DNA of 64,000 bases, from assembly GCA_000827495.1 (NCBI GenBank), contig KN817603.1:62001-126000 (forward strand). The letters are read 5' to 3'. The position numbers and the translations under genes were made by a program. Positions within the stretch are counted from its first letter, which is position 1, and each line of letters opens with the position of its first letter. The notes under the pieces were generated by a model. It saw nothing but the letters and a program-made list of their open reading frames with translations. It was not told where the DNA came from and made no database searches. This stretch comes from Hypholoma sublateritium FD-334 SS-4 (taxonomy: Eukaryota > Basidiomycota > Agaricomycetes > Agaricales > Strophariaceae). Shown in pieces: positions 12,935-23,835 of the stretch.

Positions 12935-13575
12935 GTGATGATATCAGCGATGACGGCGGGCGGATTCAGAGATAGTCGTACAGTAAAATCGCTTGTATCG
13001 TTTGTCGCCCGGCCGCCGGCGCTAGTTCAGCGTTCCACGGCCTGGTACCGCCGTGCATTGAGGACCGGCCACACAGCGCTGTCGCGTCGCATTTGTGTAT
13101 GAGATTTGATAGGCACAGGCGCGTCGGCCTCAGGCTGCGATACGGCTAGCGCGTCCCTAGGAATCCACGCAGTCATATGTAGCTGCCCGGTGTGGGAGGA
13201 AGCCAACGAACGTGCATATATGCGCTCCAGTTGGCACTGCCGCAGCAAATCGAGCTGAGAATGTGATAAGCATGACGGCGGGACGGATTCAGAGATAACC
13301 GTTCAATGTATGCGCGCCTGTTATCGCTCGCCCGGTGCTAGTTCTATCCTCCGTGGTCTCGCAGTGCACTGTGTAGAGCCGGATGGACCACGCAGCGCCG
13401 TCGTGTCGTAGCCTGTAGACACCGAGAGTCCGGTAAGCACAGCGCGGCGGATGCGCCGGGTCCGGCGCGTCGCGCCATGCTGCGTGGCTAGCGCGTCTTC
13501 AGGAACTAGTCCACGCAGTAACTAGTCCACGCAGTCATGCCTAGTTGATGCCAACAAAAGCGCATATATGCACAT
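12935..13575. repeat. Two diverged ~300-350 bp direct repeats in non-coding DNA
   Basis: Copy 1 (about 12940-13225) and copy 2 (about 13272-13575) share ordered blocks: ATGACGGCGGG..GGATTCAGAGATA, GCCCGG..GCTAGTTC, CAC.CAGCGC.GTCG.GTCG, GGCTAGCGCGTC, CCACGCAGT, and GCCAACnAA..GCATATATGC. Blocks are in the same order and orientation but separated by diverged sequence and small indels. This fits an old tandem duplication. No coding capacity is seen. Confidence 0.65.
13504..13535. repeat. Perfect 16-bp tandem duplication
   Basis: The unit AACTAGTCCACGCAGT occurs twice head to tail at 13504-13519 and 13520-13535, inside copy 2 of the larger repeat. The corresponding site in copy 1 has a single CCACGCAGT, so the duplication is younger than the copy 1/copy 2 split. 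Confidence 0.85.
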
Positions 13576-15036
13576 GAGAGAGGCGTGCTGGTCTTTCTTA
13601 GACCAAATATCTGCTGGCGGTCTATCTGGCGCCGCTGGAAATTAAAACGCAGAAGATGAGCATGCAATGCACAGCTCAGGAATCCCAACAACGCGAACCG
13701 CGTTGACTCACCGCGCGTCCAAGTACCGAAGACCCACTGCGCATCCATCGCGCCCCACAGGCTCGGAAGCGTCGTGGCACCACTGCCGTGGCCTAGACTG
13801 CTGGCGGGCCAGACTCAGACGTGCAGCGCACACCCAGCGTCCCGAAGCCCGCGTCGATCGCGTGGAAGACGCCAACTTGCCCACTCCGCCATGCATGGGA
13901 AAGAGTATTCCGAGAAAACAGCGCTGAAAATCAAGAAGATGAGTACAGCGCCAGCACACCCCGCGAATCCACCTACCTGGGCCCAAGTACGCGTTAGCAA
14001 GTACAATGATACTCGGGACGGAGCCAACACACGCCCGACGCGCGTCGGACACGGTGCTGGCCCACATAGGCCTGTGCGTTGTGTGTCAGTGAAAAAACCG
14101 CATATATGCGGGGTATGAGTTTGCAAGCAGGAGGGAAGAGAGTGGGGTAGCGTGAACCCCGCCCAATCGAGAAGTCGAACAAGTCACGTCGTGGCAAACC
14201 CAATAATTCCGGACGCGAAATCCCGCCCCCCGCCCAACACGATCCAAAAGGAATATTGCCTATCGTGGCTGGTGCTCCCAGGCCCAAATGCGTCGCATAT
14301 ATATCGGTCGCGCGCGTCGCCGTCCTGCTATACTGGGCCATCGCTATATCGGTCGGCCGCACGCGCGACCGGTGGCGATTGATCAAATCATGGCTCATCA
14401 CGATCGTGCGGCCGCGTTTGGGACCGATGACGCTGTGTATAGGCGCTACCGCGAATTCAATTAAAGCAGACGCTTCCGGGCATTAGCATCGAGATTCCAC
14501 GTATGTATACTACAAGTGGTCACGATTTGCCGCCCGCGACTGTGGGTTCCTTAAAACACAACACCAACTATCTGAGAAAGAGAAATAAAACCTGCGCTGG
14601 TCTGCAAGCACGGGAAGTAGATGCAGTGATGGGATAGATGGAATTGGAGGTACTAGAGCAGAAACGAGACAGAGGAAAAGAAAGTCAACACCTGGCGTCG
14701 CGGTGAAGTAAAGTTGGGGGGGGACATATACTGTGATGGAATTGTACGCTACCGAGTAGAAATCAAAAACGCAACAGACGCGAGATCGGTAAAGTAGTAC
14801 TAGGCGAGGGAGGATCGACCACTGTAAGGGGACGGTAAATCGTATGTCATTTGTATCGGAGAAATCACAACAGGAAAGGATGAGAGGGCAGCATATGGGG
14901 AACTTTTGATCACCAAGAAACAATAGAGCCGAAGGGGGGAGTGTGCAATTATTGACAAATGCACTGTCGAGATGTGGAAGAGTTACGCGTACAGATCATC
15001 AAACAGGTGTGATAAGAGAAGAAAAAATTGACCCGC

Positions 15037-16294
15037 TCATCGCCTTCCATAATGTCCTTGGCCAACTTGTTGCTGCTGCTGGGGCCCACCCCAGTGGTGT
15101 GTTGCTGCTGCTGCTGCGAGACCACCGAGCTGCTGGCCAGGCGCCCCCTGTGCAGGAGGTGCACCGCCGGGACCAGGATATGTGTAGCTGCCGGTGGGGA
15201 TCATGTGGGGGCTGCCGTACATGGCGGGGTCATGCTGCTGGTGTTGTTGCTGCTGGCCAGGATGGTGAGCGTAGGAGCCACCCGAGTATTGGGCCGGCGA
15301 CGACGCCGGGACCTGCTGGTGTTGCTGCTGGGGCGAGGTCGGCGAACCAAGAGCGATCTGCGGCTGCTGCTGCTGGGAATGGTGAGACGGGTGAGTCTGG
15401 CCAGAAGGGATGTTGAGTGGCGGCGGGATCGTGGCGTTGGGCGAGTGAGGTGAAGTGGCACCGCGAGCAGGGGCAGGACCACTGGTGGACGAAGCACGAC
15501 GGCGACGCTTGTCACCAGTGGATGGACGGCCGCCATGGGAGGCAGCAGCGTCGTCGTGGTGATCGTCGTCGTCCCCGTCCTCCTTGACGGCGGGCTGGCC
15601 GCTGATGGAAAGACCACCGGGGATGTTGGCGCTGGGCGGGGGACCAGGGATGGACATGGGCCCCGCAGAGCGGCCTAGAGGAGGGCCGACAGGCATGTTT
15701 GAGGGCAGCGAGCCATGGGGGGCATTGAGGCAGGCCTGGATGAGGTTCTTGCCCTCGGGCTGGGTGACGAGGGGCTGGAGCTTGGCGGTGGTGAAAGTGT
15801 AGACTAGCCCGGTCTCGGAGACGACGAGGAGCAGGACTTGTGTGCCGGTGAGGGTCGAGAGTTCGTACGCCTGGGACTGGGTGAGCGGGGTGGAGACGGA
15901 TTGGGAAGAGATGTTACCTTTTTCATAATACCTGTAAATAGGCATGTGAGAAGCGGACTGGGGGTGAGACAGAGGGCGACATACCAGCTTTCCTTTTGGA
16001 GAACGTTATATGACGTCTCGATTTGTCCTGGATGAATTCAATCTTGATCTTGCGGCGGCCTGCCTTCTTGTCGCTCTTTGGTTTCACATCGTCGTCGTCG
16101 TCGTCGTCGCCGGCGCTGTCGGCCGCGTCGTGGTCGTTGATGAACGCGTCGTCGCCGACGGGGGGACCGGCGAGGGGCGGGGCATGCTGGTCGAGAGGCC
16201 CCGCGGGGCCGGGGAGGTCAGTGCGCTGACGCTTGTTGCGCATTGTGGGGGACGTTGGGGAGAGGGCGGGCTTCTGCATGTCGAGGGCGTGCAT
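15037..16294 (-). CDS. MCM1: SRF/Mcm1-type MADS-box transcription factor
   Basis: Exons on the minus strand: 16294-15985, 15931-15918 (14-nt micro-exon) and 15870-15037, joining in frame to 385 residues. The MADS box spans about residues 79-138. It begins GRRKIKIEFIQDKSRRHITF, runs through KRKAG-IMKK-AYELSTLTGTQ, and ends in the SRF-type segment VVSETGLVYTFTTAKLQPLV. This sorts it with SRF/Mcm1 rather than MEF2/Rlm1. An acidic Asp run (about 63-69) lies before the box. The C-terminal half is rich in Gln, Pro, Ser and His, with CAG-type polyglutamine runs typical of activation regions. Expected role: nuclear DNA binding at CArG-like sites, working with partner factors in mating, cell-cycle or developmental control. 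The symbol rests on MADS-box type, not proven orthology. The start is MHALDMQK; an in-frame ATG at 16363 and one at 16243 are alternatives. Confidence 0.88.
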
Positions 16295-19200
16295 TGGGAG
16301 CGATGAGCGAACAGACGGGTGGATGGCGGGTGGTGCAGGCGCAGAGAAAAAAGGGACTGACAAACTGGCGGTAGTCGCTGGGCCGGATGGGCAGCTGCTT
16401 GAGGACGAGCTTGGAGTTACGGAGTCTGGCCGGAAAAGGAATTGGGTGGAAGGGCAAAACGGGAAGGTTGATCTCGTAGCGTTTTTGAGGTCTGCCCCCC
16501 ATAAACTAGCAACAACACTGTGACAAACACGCCGTCAACAACAGCCCATTGGCTGCCGCCACTGCAATCCGGCCATCTCCGGGATGTCTCTCAGAATCCC
16601 ACAGACCGCCGCGTGACCGGTCCCTGCACCTCCGTCCATAACGGGCAACCTGATAAAGCAGGCATAATTTCCCTTCCCAGTCGCCCAAGAGGCGCCTGTG
16701 TCCATTTTGGGGTCTCCCAGACCACATGCCCCGCGATTCCCGCCTCCGCAGCAGCATCGCCTCCCACATCTATAATAGAAAAGTCAATTATTACTAAACA
16801 CATCCCTTGACATCATCGTCCTTTGTCTGCCCAACACACTAATCACTGATATTCTCGGATCCATCACACCGCCCTCCCCGCCCTCCCCGCTGCCCCATGC
16901 TGTTTCGTCCGGCCTTCAAAGCGCCCGGGATATTGATTACAGCTGCGACGCACTTAGCGCCGCTCTATCGTCGGGCGCCCAAACCTGCTATGCCAGTAGA
17001 CTGAGATAAGTGACTGCTGCAGTCTATATTTGTTTTTGTCCCCCTGCCTATCAGTATCCGGTAGACCACATGCTTCTCGTCAACTGCTCCTCGACGCGGA
17101 CATAATTGGCCCCTGCGCACCTTCTATTGGATGGGTCCTTGCTGGACTACATTGCCTGAGGAGCTATTAGCCCACTAATAGACACGCCGCTTGGCACAGT
17201 TAATTAGACATGCGGCCGCATGCCACAAAAACCCGCGTCGATTGCAGAAAACATATCGCATCAATTGTCAGCGTCTACGTCGCCATTTTCAGCGTTAACG
17301 ATCAACGAAGCATGTACGATCGTGTTTCGTGCGCCCGCTCAAAGTAGCTTGCAATTATACATACATCCGCATTGAATTGCTTCATTCAATTCAATAATGA
17401 ACGCGAAGCCACCGCGACACAAGCGCTTCTTTCCCACGTCTACCCTCTTGGCGCGCCCATGTCGTCCTGCGCCGACAGCGCGTCCGAGCCCTGTGACATC
17501 CCGCGCGTTCTCAGCGTTCACGTACGCCAGTCGGCGACTTCTCCAACTCGTCGCCAACCGGACGCGTCAATATTTATACGCGTACCCGCCGATGTCCTCA
17601 AATCGCGATACAATCCACCCAACAGCCCCCGCGTTGCGGGGAAACCTGCCGCCGCGCGACCCGCCAGTCCTGGCGCATGACTGCGTACGACAGTGGGCGA
17701 GCACCGGATACTGACCGCGTAGGTCAATAGCCTGGCGTGCGTGCGTCAAGTGACCCGCCTCCGCACCCGCGTCCGTATAAATACCCTCAGACTCCGAACG
17801 CACTGATGTGCTACTTATACGCGCGCACCGGGCTTGGAAAAGCGGCGTGTTATTCGTTCAGCAGCACATTAACGCGGTAAATGACCGATCGCGCCGCTCA
17901 ATACGCGCCATCGCACATGCGCGATCCCGCTGACGCCGTTGGGGTGTCGTACACGCACACACCGACGCGCCGAGTACCACAGACGCGACGGACGCCCCGC
18001 GCGTCGGAGGCATTGGCGGTATATATATCCAGATAACGACACACTGCGGCTCCTGCGTATCTGCGCCGCCTTCCGCGCTTCTTCTCGGCCCTCCCAGGCG
18101 CCAGCCTCACTCCTCCATGGCGCGTTCGGAAGCGTCGATTGCATAAATACGCGCGGCGCGGGATCGCGATTGCGATCGCAACCAGGGGGATCCAGCAATG
18201 CGTCCGCGCAGTTCTCGTTGACCCCATCGACGCGCGCGCCCTGCCTGCGCGTCCACGGAAAAGGCTAACAGCCAGCGAGTGGTCCGAGCACCATTGGCAG
18301 GTCCAGACAGTCCGTGCGGGGCGGTTCCTGGTATCTGGATCCCAGCAGCATCCTAATCCCAGCTTACCCAGTAGCAACACTAGAAGCCCGACACAAGCCC
18401 CTGTCGATAAGGGCCGCTGCCCCCGGCCGCTGCGGTGCAGGTAGCACGCCGTGGCTTAAAATAAGCAACACGGTTCATGCGAGCCGCTTTAGGCATACTG
18501 AGGGCTGCCGCTGGGAGTGCGCCTGCGTGGTGTGATTATCAGTGGTGGTATGGAGAGAAGGGCGCGGCGCTGTACCCTGCGTGCCACTGCTCGGACACGA
18601 TGCCTCACATGCCATAGACTTCGCACACGCAGATCCCTGGAATGGGATGGTAGGTGCAGATCATCACGCCTATCACCCCCCCCAAAATGATACACACCTG
18701 TCGCCCGGCCACGCACGGAAAAGAGGGCACTGATTCGATCCCCTTCAGCGAGTGCCGCAGTATTATACATCATTCCTCTGCGCGCGCACACAGGCGGCAC
18801 CGCTCGCGCTCGGCACCGCCCCGTTTCTTGCGCTCGTGTAGGCGCCGAGACCAATTAGGCAACATGCCCCATCACCCATACGGGATCAAAATGCGCCGGA
18901 TTAGGGATAGGGCGTGGGGTAGCTGCAGGACCCAAGTGCGCTGTTCAGGAACGGGACTACAAAATTGAATGACATGAGTATCCGGCAGGGCGCCTCTCTT
19001 TCCGAGCGCATTTGTTGCGCGGATACTGCTCTAGGCCGTTTTTGGTGCTAATTTGTGCGATGCCTGGTGACGAGGGGCGGGATTCATGGGACCTCGTCAT
19101 ATGCTAGTGACCACTGAGCGCTGACTCCGCTGAGCAGCCGCGGGCGTCTCGCTCTTTGTGATTTGTTTATTACCATTTACCCTACCACTGCTTACAACCA

Positions 19201-19589
19201 GGACCAGCATTTGTTTGGGATTGCTTTTCGCTTTTCCACCGGTAGGCTATCATATTCATTATATAACTTCTACCTACCGATTTACATCTTCATTGGTTGT
19301 CCTGGGTCTATGATCTGATGCCGAAGCAAAGCGAGGTATTCAGTTGCGAGAGAATTGCGGTTGCAAGATATATAGCGGCTGTCAATGGCAATTCCGTGCC
19401 TGCGCTTCCTTGAGGCGTTCTACCGAAATCAATGCGGAAATTTTATGAATATATATACGCAGGATAGCTACTCGATCTCCGGCAACACTGTATGTAATTG
19501 AGCTCACTTATTAACTATACGACCCTCTGGGACACAGGTGGCATATACTCAGTAGCGCGACATCAACATCTCTCGGGGTAATATTAACA
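16295..19589. other. 3.3-kb gene-poor region upstream of the MADS-box gene
   Basis: No supportable gene. The proximal part should contain the promoter and 5' UTR of the MADS-box gene. Farther out, about 17560-18160, the sequence is CpG-rich with recurring A/T islands resembling TATA boxes (near 17568, 17774, 17811, 18018 and 18142). From about 19000 it becomes AT-rich toward the ABM-like gene's 3' end. Confidence 0.55.
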
Positions 19590-20374
19590 CTACAGAACTA
19601 AAGCGCTAAAAGACACATGGTTGTTGGTAAGGTCGGAGATCTGCAAAAAATCCGCTACCAGCTCCGCAAAGGGCGACGTCTTGGCAGTTTCCTCGGGAGC
19701 CTGGATGACCAGATAATTGGCAAGCCTTCGGGTCTCAATTATAGTGGAACTCACCTCCAGGCTCACCCAACCGGCCAATATCAATACCGAGCCCGAAACG
19801 TCTCTGATCTGTCCGATAGGCATGCCAAACATGACCCCAGGATAATGGGCCGTAATACCCTGCATTTTCTTCATCACCGACGTGACTTCCTGGACCGCGT
19901 ACCCCTCTTTGGGTGTTAATACGGCGATCTCGGTGAAGGACGCAGCGACCGCTTCGCTAATGTCGACGTCAAAGTCGACATGATAAATTGTGGGAGGCGC
20001 CGCCAGCAGAAGCTTCATGTTCTCGCGCAAGGAACCATAGTCTTCTCGTCTTGTCATGCTTTCATAGCTCTCGTATGAGTCCCAGGCTGAGATTGGAGAC
20101 AAACATCAAACAAACATAAGGGTTAGAATTTACGCTATAAATAGAACATGATAAACGCACTGATGAGCATGCACACTTTGGTCGGCTCTTCAATCGTATA
20201 TCCTTTCACAATGCTGAAAGTATCTCAGAGAGCTTAAAAAATGAGAGGGGAATATTCCGTTCACCTTATACACCCTTCGACATTCTTCAAATAATCCAGC
20301 ACGCCGTCGGCGAGTTTGATATCGGCAAGCAGAGCAGGTGAAGCTGTGAACGACACCACTTCGACTGAAGGCAT
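19590..20374 (-). CDS. ABM-like dimeric alpha/beta-barrel protein, paralog A
   Basis: Exons on the minus strand: 20374-20265, 20213-20161, 20086-19755, 19700-19590, giving 201 residues. The protein opens MPSVEVVSFTASPALLADIK and has two tandem halves, each with the feel of a ferredoxin-like antibiotic-biosynthesis-monooxygenase (ABM) fold: GYTIEEPTKVCMLITWDSYESY in the first, LTPKEGYAVQEVTSVM and ILAGWVSLE in the second. It is a clear paralog of the genes at 21081-21868 and 58689-59449: exon 2 is exactly 53 nt in all three and intron positions coincide. No catalytic residues can be assigned; heme-degrading or quinol-oxidising ABM members exist, but the function here is unknown. The last intron (19701-19754) is 54 nt without an in-frame stop, so retention would insert 18 residues; I treat it as spliced because paralogs splice there. 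Confidence 0.8.
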
Positions 20375-21080
20375 GTAAGCTGTAGAGTAAGTGAGAGGCT
20401 GTATGTTATGGGCTGGTTATGGGAGGCAAAAAGAGGGCTGACAGGTAAATATTACCACTAGATATATAAATCCTCTGCTTTAACTATGACGCCGTGTTTT
20501 AAAAAAGTGCAGTGTCGGCCACTTAAGCGGTGACGAAAAAGATCAACCCGGAAGTCTCTCGAGGGATCCTGTCGCAATATATTTTACTGGGACCAAGCGC
20601 TCGGCAGTAGATGCGGCAATATAATACATTGAAGAGGGAGATCAGGTGCCACCCAATCTTCCAACTCTACCCCATAGGTAGGGAAATATCAGCAGGCACG
20701 GTCAAGTCCTTGCAGCATGGGGACGACGAATGCGTCCTATATGAATAAGACAAATAAAGTAATAATGACTATAACCCCATTGTCAATTGATTGTGTACCT
20801 TTCGTGGACCCACCAACCCATAATGCATAAACCCATGCTCACGGAACTCGCCGGTGAATTCAGAGTCTGCCTCGTTGCAGGGACCTTATCACTGGTAAAT
20901 ATTTCGTTTGCGATATCTACGGCTTTATTAACTCGTGGACACTACTTACTCCATTAACTCGAAGGAAAAAGTGGGACGACGGAATGCAACAACATTAAAA
21001 ATTAGAAGCTAAATCTGGGCGCCGCACCAGTCATTGCTACAGCTCCAACCTCAAAGTAACTACTGAAAGTAGTTGCAGGA
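20375..21080. other. Intergenic between ABM-like paralogs A and B
   Basis: About 700 bp of AT-rich sequence carrying the promoter of gene A and the 3' flank of gene B, both transcribed leftward. No gene is seen. Confidence 0.6.
20461..20470 (-). promoter_or_regulatory. TATA-like box of ABM-like gene A
   Basis: On the minus strand the sequence reads TTTATATATC about 90 bp upstream of the ATG at 20374, a plausible TATA element. Paralog B has a similar box at a similar distance. Confidence 0.45.
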
Positions 21081-21868
21081 TCAGTGGGACTTGAATTCGA
21101 CGTGGTTCATCTTAATATCCGCGATTGGGACAATTTCCCAAATCAATTCCTGAAAAGAAGACATTTTTGTAGAGCGCGTGTGAGCCTACGGAATGAGAGA
21201 TGATCCAGTGAGAAACAAGTATATGAGCTGGAAAGTATGAAATACCTCGATGCTAGCCCAGCCGGCGAAGCAGAGAATATATTCTGGAATAGGCTGGCCA
21301 ATAAATTGTCCTATTGAAAGCCCATACATGGCTCCGGGAAATTGAGGTGTCAAACCGTGCATTTTTCTCATGACGGCCGTAACTTCTTCCAAGGTGTGCC
21401 CTTGCTTCGGTGAGATTGTCGCAACTTCAGTAATGGGTGCGTCGAGAGTGCTGTCGGCGACCTCATCAAATTCAAGGTGTAGGACGGAGAGCGGGTTGTC
21501 TGTTAACGCTTTCATGGATTCTTGGAATACTGAATAGTCTTGCCGCTCGATTGTGTTCTTGCAGCTCTCATACGAGCTCCAACCTTTACATCGAAAGAAT
21601 TAATCAAATATGCACTATTTTCGCGAAAATATAAATTTACTGATGAGGATATATGCCTTATTGTCTTCCTCCACTGCATATCCTCTAACAATCCTGGGGA
21701 AAATCTGTAGTTTAAAAGCCTAATTCAAAAAGTGACAGAGAGAAAGGTGACTTACCTTCGACATCCATCAGCTTTCTTTAAATAATCCAGGGCTGGGTCT
21801 GCAAGACTGATATCGTTTAAGAAAGCAGGCGACGCCGTGAAGACCAGAATTTCAATTGTAGTAGGCAT
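21081..21868 (-). CDS. ABM-like dimeric alpha/beta-barrel protein, paralog B
   Basis: Exons on the minus strand: 21868-21756, 21693-21641, 21583-21246, 21185-21081, giving 202 residues. It starts MPTTIEILVFTASPAFLNDI and continues LADPALDYLKKADGC, RIVRGYAVEEDNKAYILISG, WSSYESC. The second half has ISPKQGHTLEEVTAVMRKMHG and CFAGWASIE, ending IKMNHVEFKSH. The KMNHVEF signature recurs in the paralog at 58689-59449, which is how the last exon was recognised. The gene lies 0.7 kb upstream of paralog A on the same strand, a tandem duplication with conserved intron phases. Function is unknown; the fold assignment is inferred from the two-repeat layout and length. Confidence 0.8.
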
Positions 21869-22383
21869 TTGGGTCAACAACTATGATCGAAGAACTTCAA
21901 AAAAAGACAAGATTTGATGAATTGTACAATGGTTTTATATATGGCTTTCGATCATCGGCAGGCTATCAGGCACATGAGGCTGCAGGTAAATTTTAAACCT
22001 GTGGACCGGGAAAGGATGCGTTTTGGGAATGTTGAGGTAGTCAGCTGCTCGATGGGAATTGGTTAAGTAAACGAACCGATTACCAGGAGGCAGCTTAACA
22101 TCACCACCCATTGCATGCTTTGATCGCCCGTATCTTTATCAGATCACAAGTGTGGGCCCGCTGCCATTGAAGCATATTGTAGCATGAAGGCCTTCATATC
22201 TAAAACTCACTGAATCGATTGAAAGGATACATATGCAATAGTACCGGGTAGCGTGTATATCCACAGTTTGGCGATTATTTGAAACAGATCTGCCCAAGCT
22301 TCAATATCGAAAGTAGAAGTCGGACCACTGCAAAAGGCCGTGATAATAATGCCCCGTACCAATTGCCCACAACCGTCTAGAAT
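21869..22383. other. Intergenic between ABM-like gene B and the NmrA-like gene
   Basis: About 515 bp holding the promoter of gene B and the 3' flank of the NmrA-like gene. No other gene is seen. Confidence 0.55.
21933..21941 (-). promoter_or_regulatory. TATA-like box of ABM-like gene B
   Basis: The minus strand reads TATATAAAA about 65-75 bp before the ATG at 21868, in the usual TATA position for a short 5' UTR. Confidence 0.45.
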
Positions 22384-23835
22384 CTAGTACCCCTTAAGGT
22401 AGAACGCGACTCCAGACTTCAGATTCGCAATGAGATCCTCTTTGTCGCGCTTAGGCGCCCAGCCGAGCGCACGAGATCTATCAGCTTTGACTTTCGAATT
22501 GGCCCCCAAGAGCGGCCAAAAGGTCTACAGGCAACTCCAATTTCAGCGATAACACTCTAGGAGTAGCAAAAAAGAACACACGCCAAAATACTTCTCGCCT
22601 TCCTCTAATGTGAACGGACTGATCTCTGGAGTGGTCATGATGCCTTGCTCGACGAGGCCTTCGGATATCGCTTGAGCAACCTCCAGCGCCGAATACTGGA
22701 AGTTTTCAACAAAGTAATACCCCTCGGTCCCGTGGCCAGCGCTCTCTGGGTCACGCAGTATAGCATCGAAAAGGATGAGATATAGGTCGGCAGCTGAACA
22801 CTACGCGTCGAAGAAAGCAATGAGTAGAAAAGGGCTGCTGGAGACTCACTGTCATCAACGTCGACAGCGGACCATAGGTTCAGCCCCTTGCCAAAGTATG
22901 CCCCTTGCTTTCGAGCAATGCACGGCTTGATAAGGTAACGCATTTGGATTGAGGGTATGTTTTGGATGCCGAGGTCCACCAGAGGGCCAGATGGATAACC
23001 AAAGACAGTCCCTGAAGAAATTCATCACCTTTAGTGTTCACGGTTAATTGGCATGCATGTGCGAAATCCATACCTGGAGTTATGATATATGCGTTTATAT
23101 AGCCAGCTTTGTCCGCCTCAATGATAGGTATATCTACATTCCTGTGAAGTGCGGTTACTGGGATCGCGTTGAGTACCTCCGACTCCAAATCGCTGAACTC
23201 TCTATGGTCGCCGTGGAGACCACGTGCATCATCAACAATAATCCCTACAATCAAAACTTCTTCAGGACGATATCATATAACAATATAATACACACCAGTG
23301 CCGGACTATAAGGAAGCCATCAGACCTGGTTTGCAAGTATTTTGATAGTAACGCACGGTGTGAATGAGGATGGGCGCTTTTCCTGAAGCTGCGTGCTTAA
23401 TCTTCATTCCATCTAAGATCGCGGTTGAAGCTGGCAAATTGTCCGCATCGGCCTAGACAATATGTACTCGCATTAGGTGTCTGTCTGTAGGTTGTATATC
23501 TGGGGGAAACGTCCGCACCATAGAGATTACAATGTCAGCATGAGACGCCGCTTCAGCGAGAATTTCCAACTTTTCGTCGTACGACCCCAGTGTTACTTTG
23601 ACTCTTAGCGTTCGCAGCTTCTTCGCCTTGTCGGTAGAGCGTACGAGTACATTTAATTCAAAGGAAGAGAAGTTGGGGTGGTTCAAAAGGCGGGCAAGAA
23701 CACTGCCGCCAATATGGCCTACACGCAAAGTCAAGACAGGTCAATACCAGAGATAGTGGGGACGAGAGTAGCATATGCGTCATCGTCGCACATACCTGTT
23801 GCTCCAGTAAGAAAGATGTTGATCTTGCTGGCCAT
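22384..23835 (-). CDS. NmrA-like NAD(P)-binding Rossmann protein (8 exons)
   Basis: Exons on the minus strand: 23835-23796, 23718-23519, 23452-23357, 23305-23296 (10 nt), 23244-23074, 23011-22850, 22793-22582, 22524-22384, giving 343 residues. The N-terminus MASKINIFLTGATGHIGG is an extended-SDR/NmrA nucleotide-binding loop (GATGHIGG, 11-18). It is followed by LNVLVRSTDKAKKLR, then SHADIVISMADAD and ILIHTSGTG-IIVDDARG, a layout seen in fungal NmrA-like and epimerase-like proteins that lack the classical Tyr-x-x-x-Lys. It is probably a cytosolic NAD(P)H-dependent reductase or redox sensor; the substrate is unknown. The 10-nt exon encodes S-G-T-G and is required to keep frame and motif. The C-terminus, ending KSGVAFYLKGY, has WAPKRDKEDL typical of the family. 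Confidence 0.83.

Larger units (their letters stand above)
6387..15036. other. 8.6-kb gene-poor region with degenerate repeats
   Basis: No open frame here carries recognisable protein motifs, supportable introns or coding-like organisation; the short frames are compositional. About 6387-7300 is T/A-richer and probably holds the methyltransferase 3' UTR. From about 7.5 to 14.5 kb the sequence is GC- and CpG-rich and structureless except for the repeats listed separately. About 14510-15036 is the pyrimidine-rich (minus strand) 3' flank of the MADS-box gene. I see no transposase, reverse transcriptase or clear LTR, rRNA or tRNA. A long non-coding RNA or a decayed element cannot be excluded. Confidence 0.6.

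Noticed and set aside
14510..14923. 137-codon minus-strand frame downstream of the MADS gene
   Set aside because: Pyrimidine-rich 3' UTR-like sequence; hydrophobic composition results from C/T bias.
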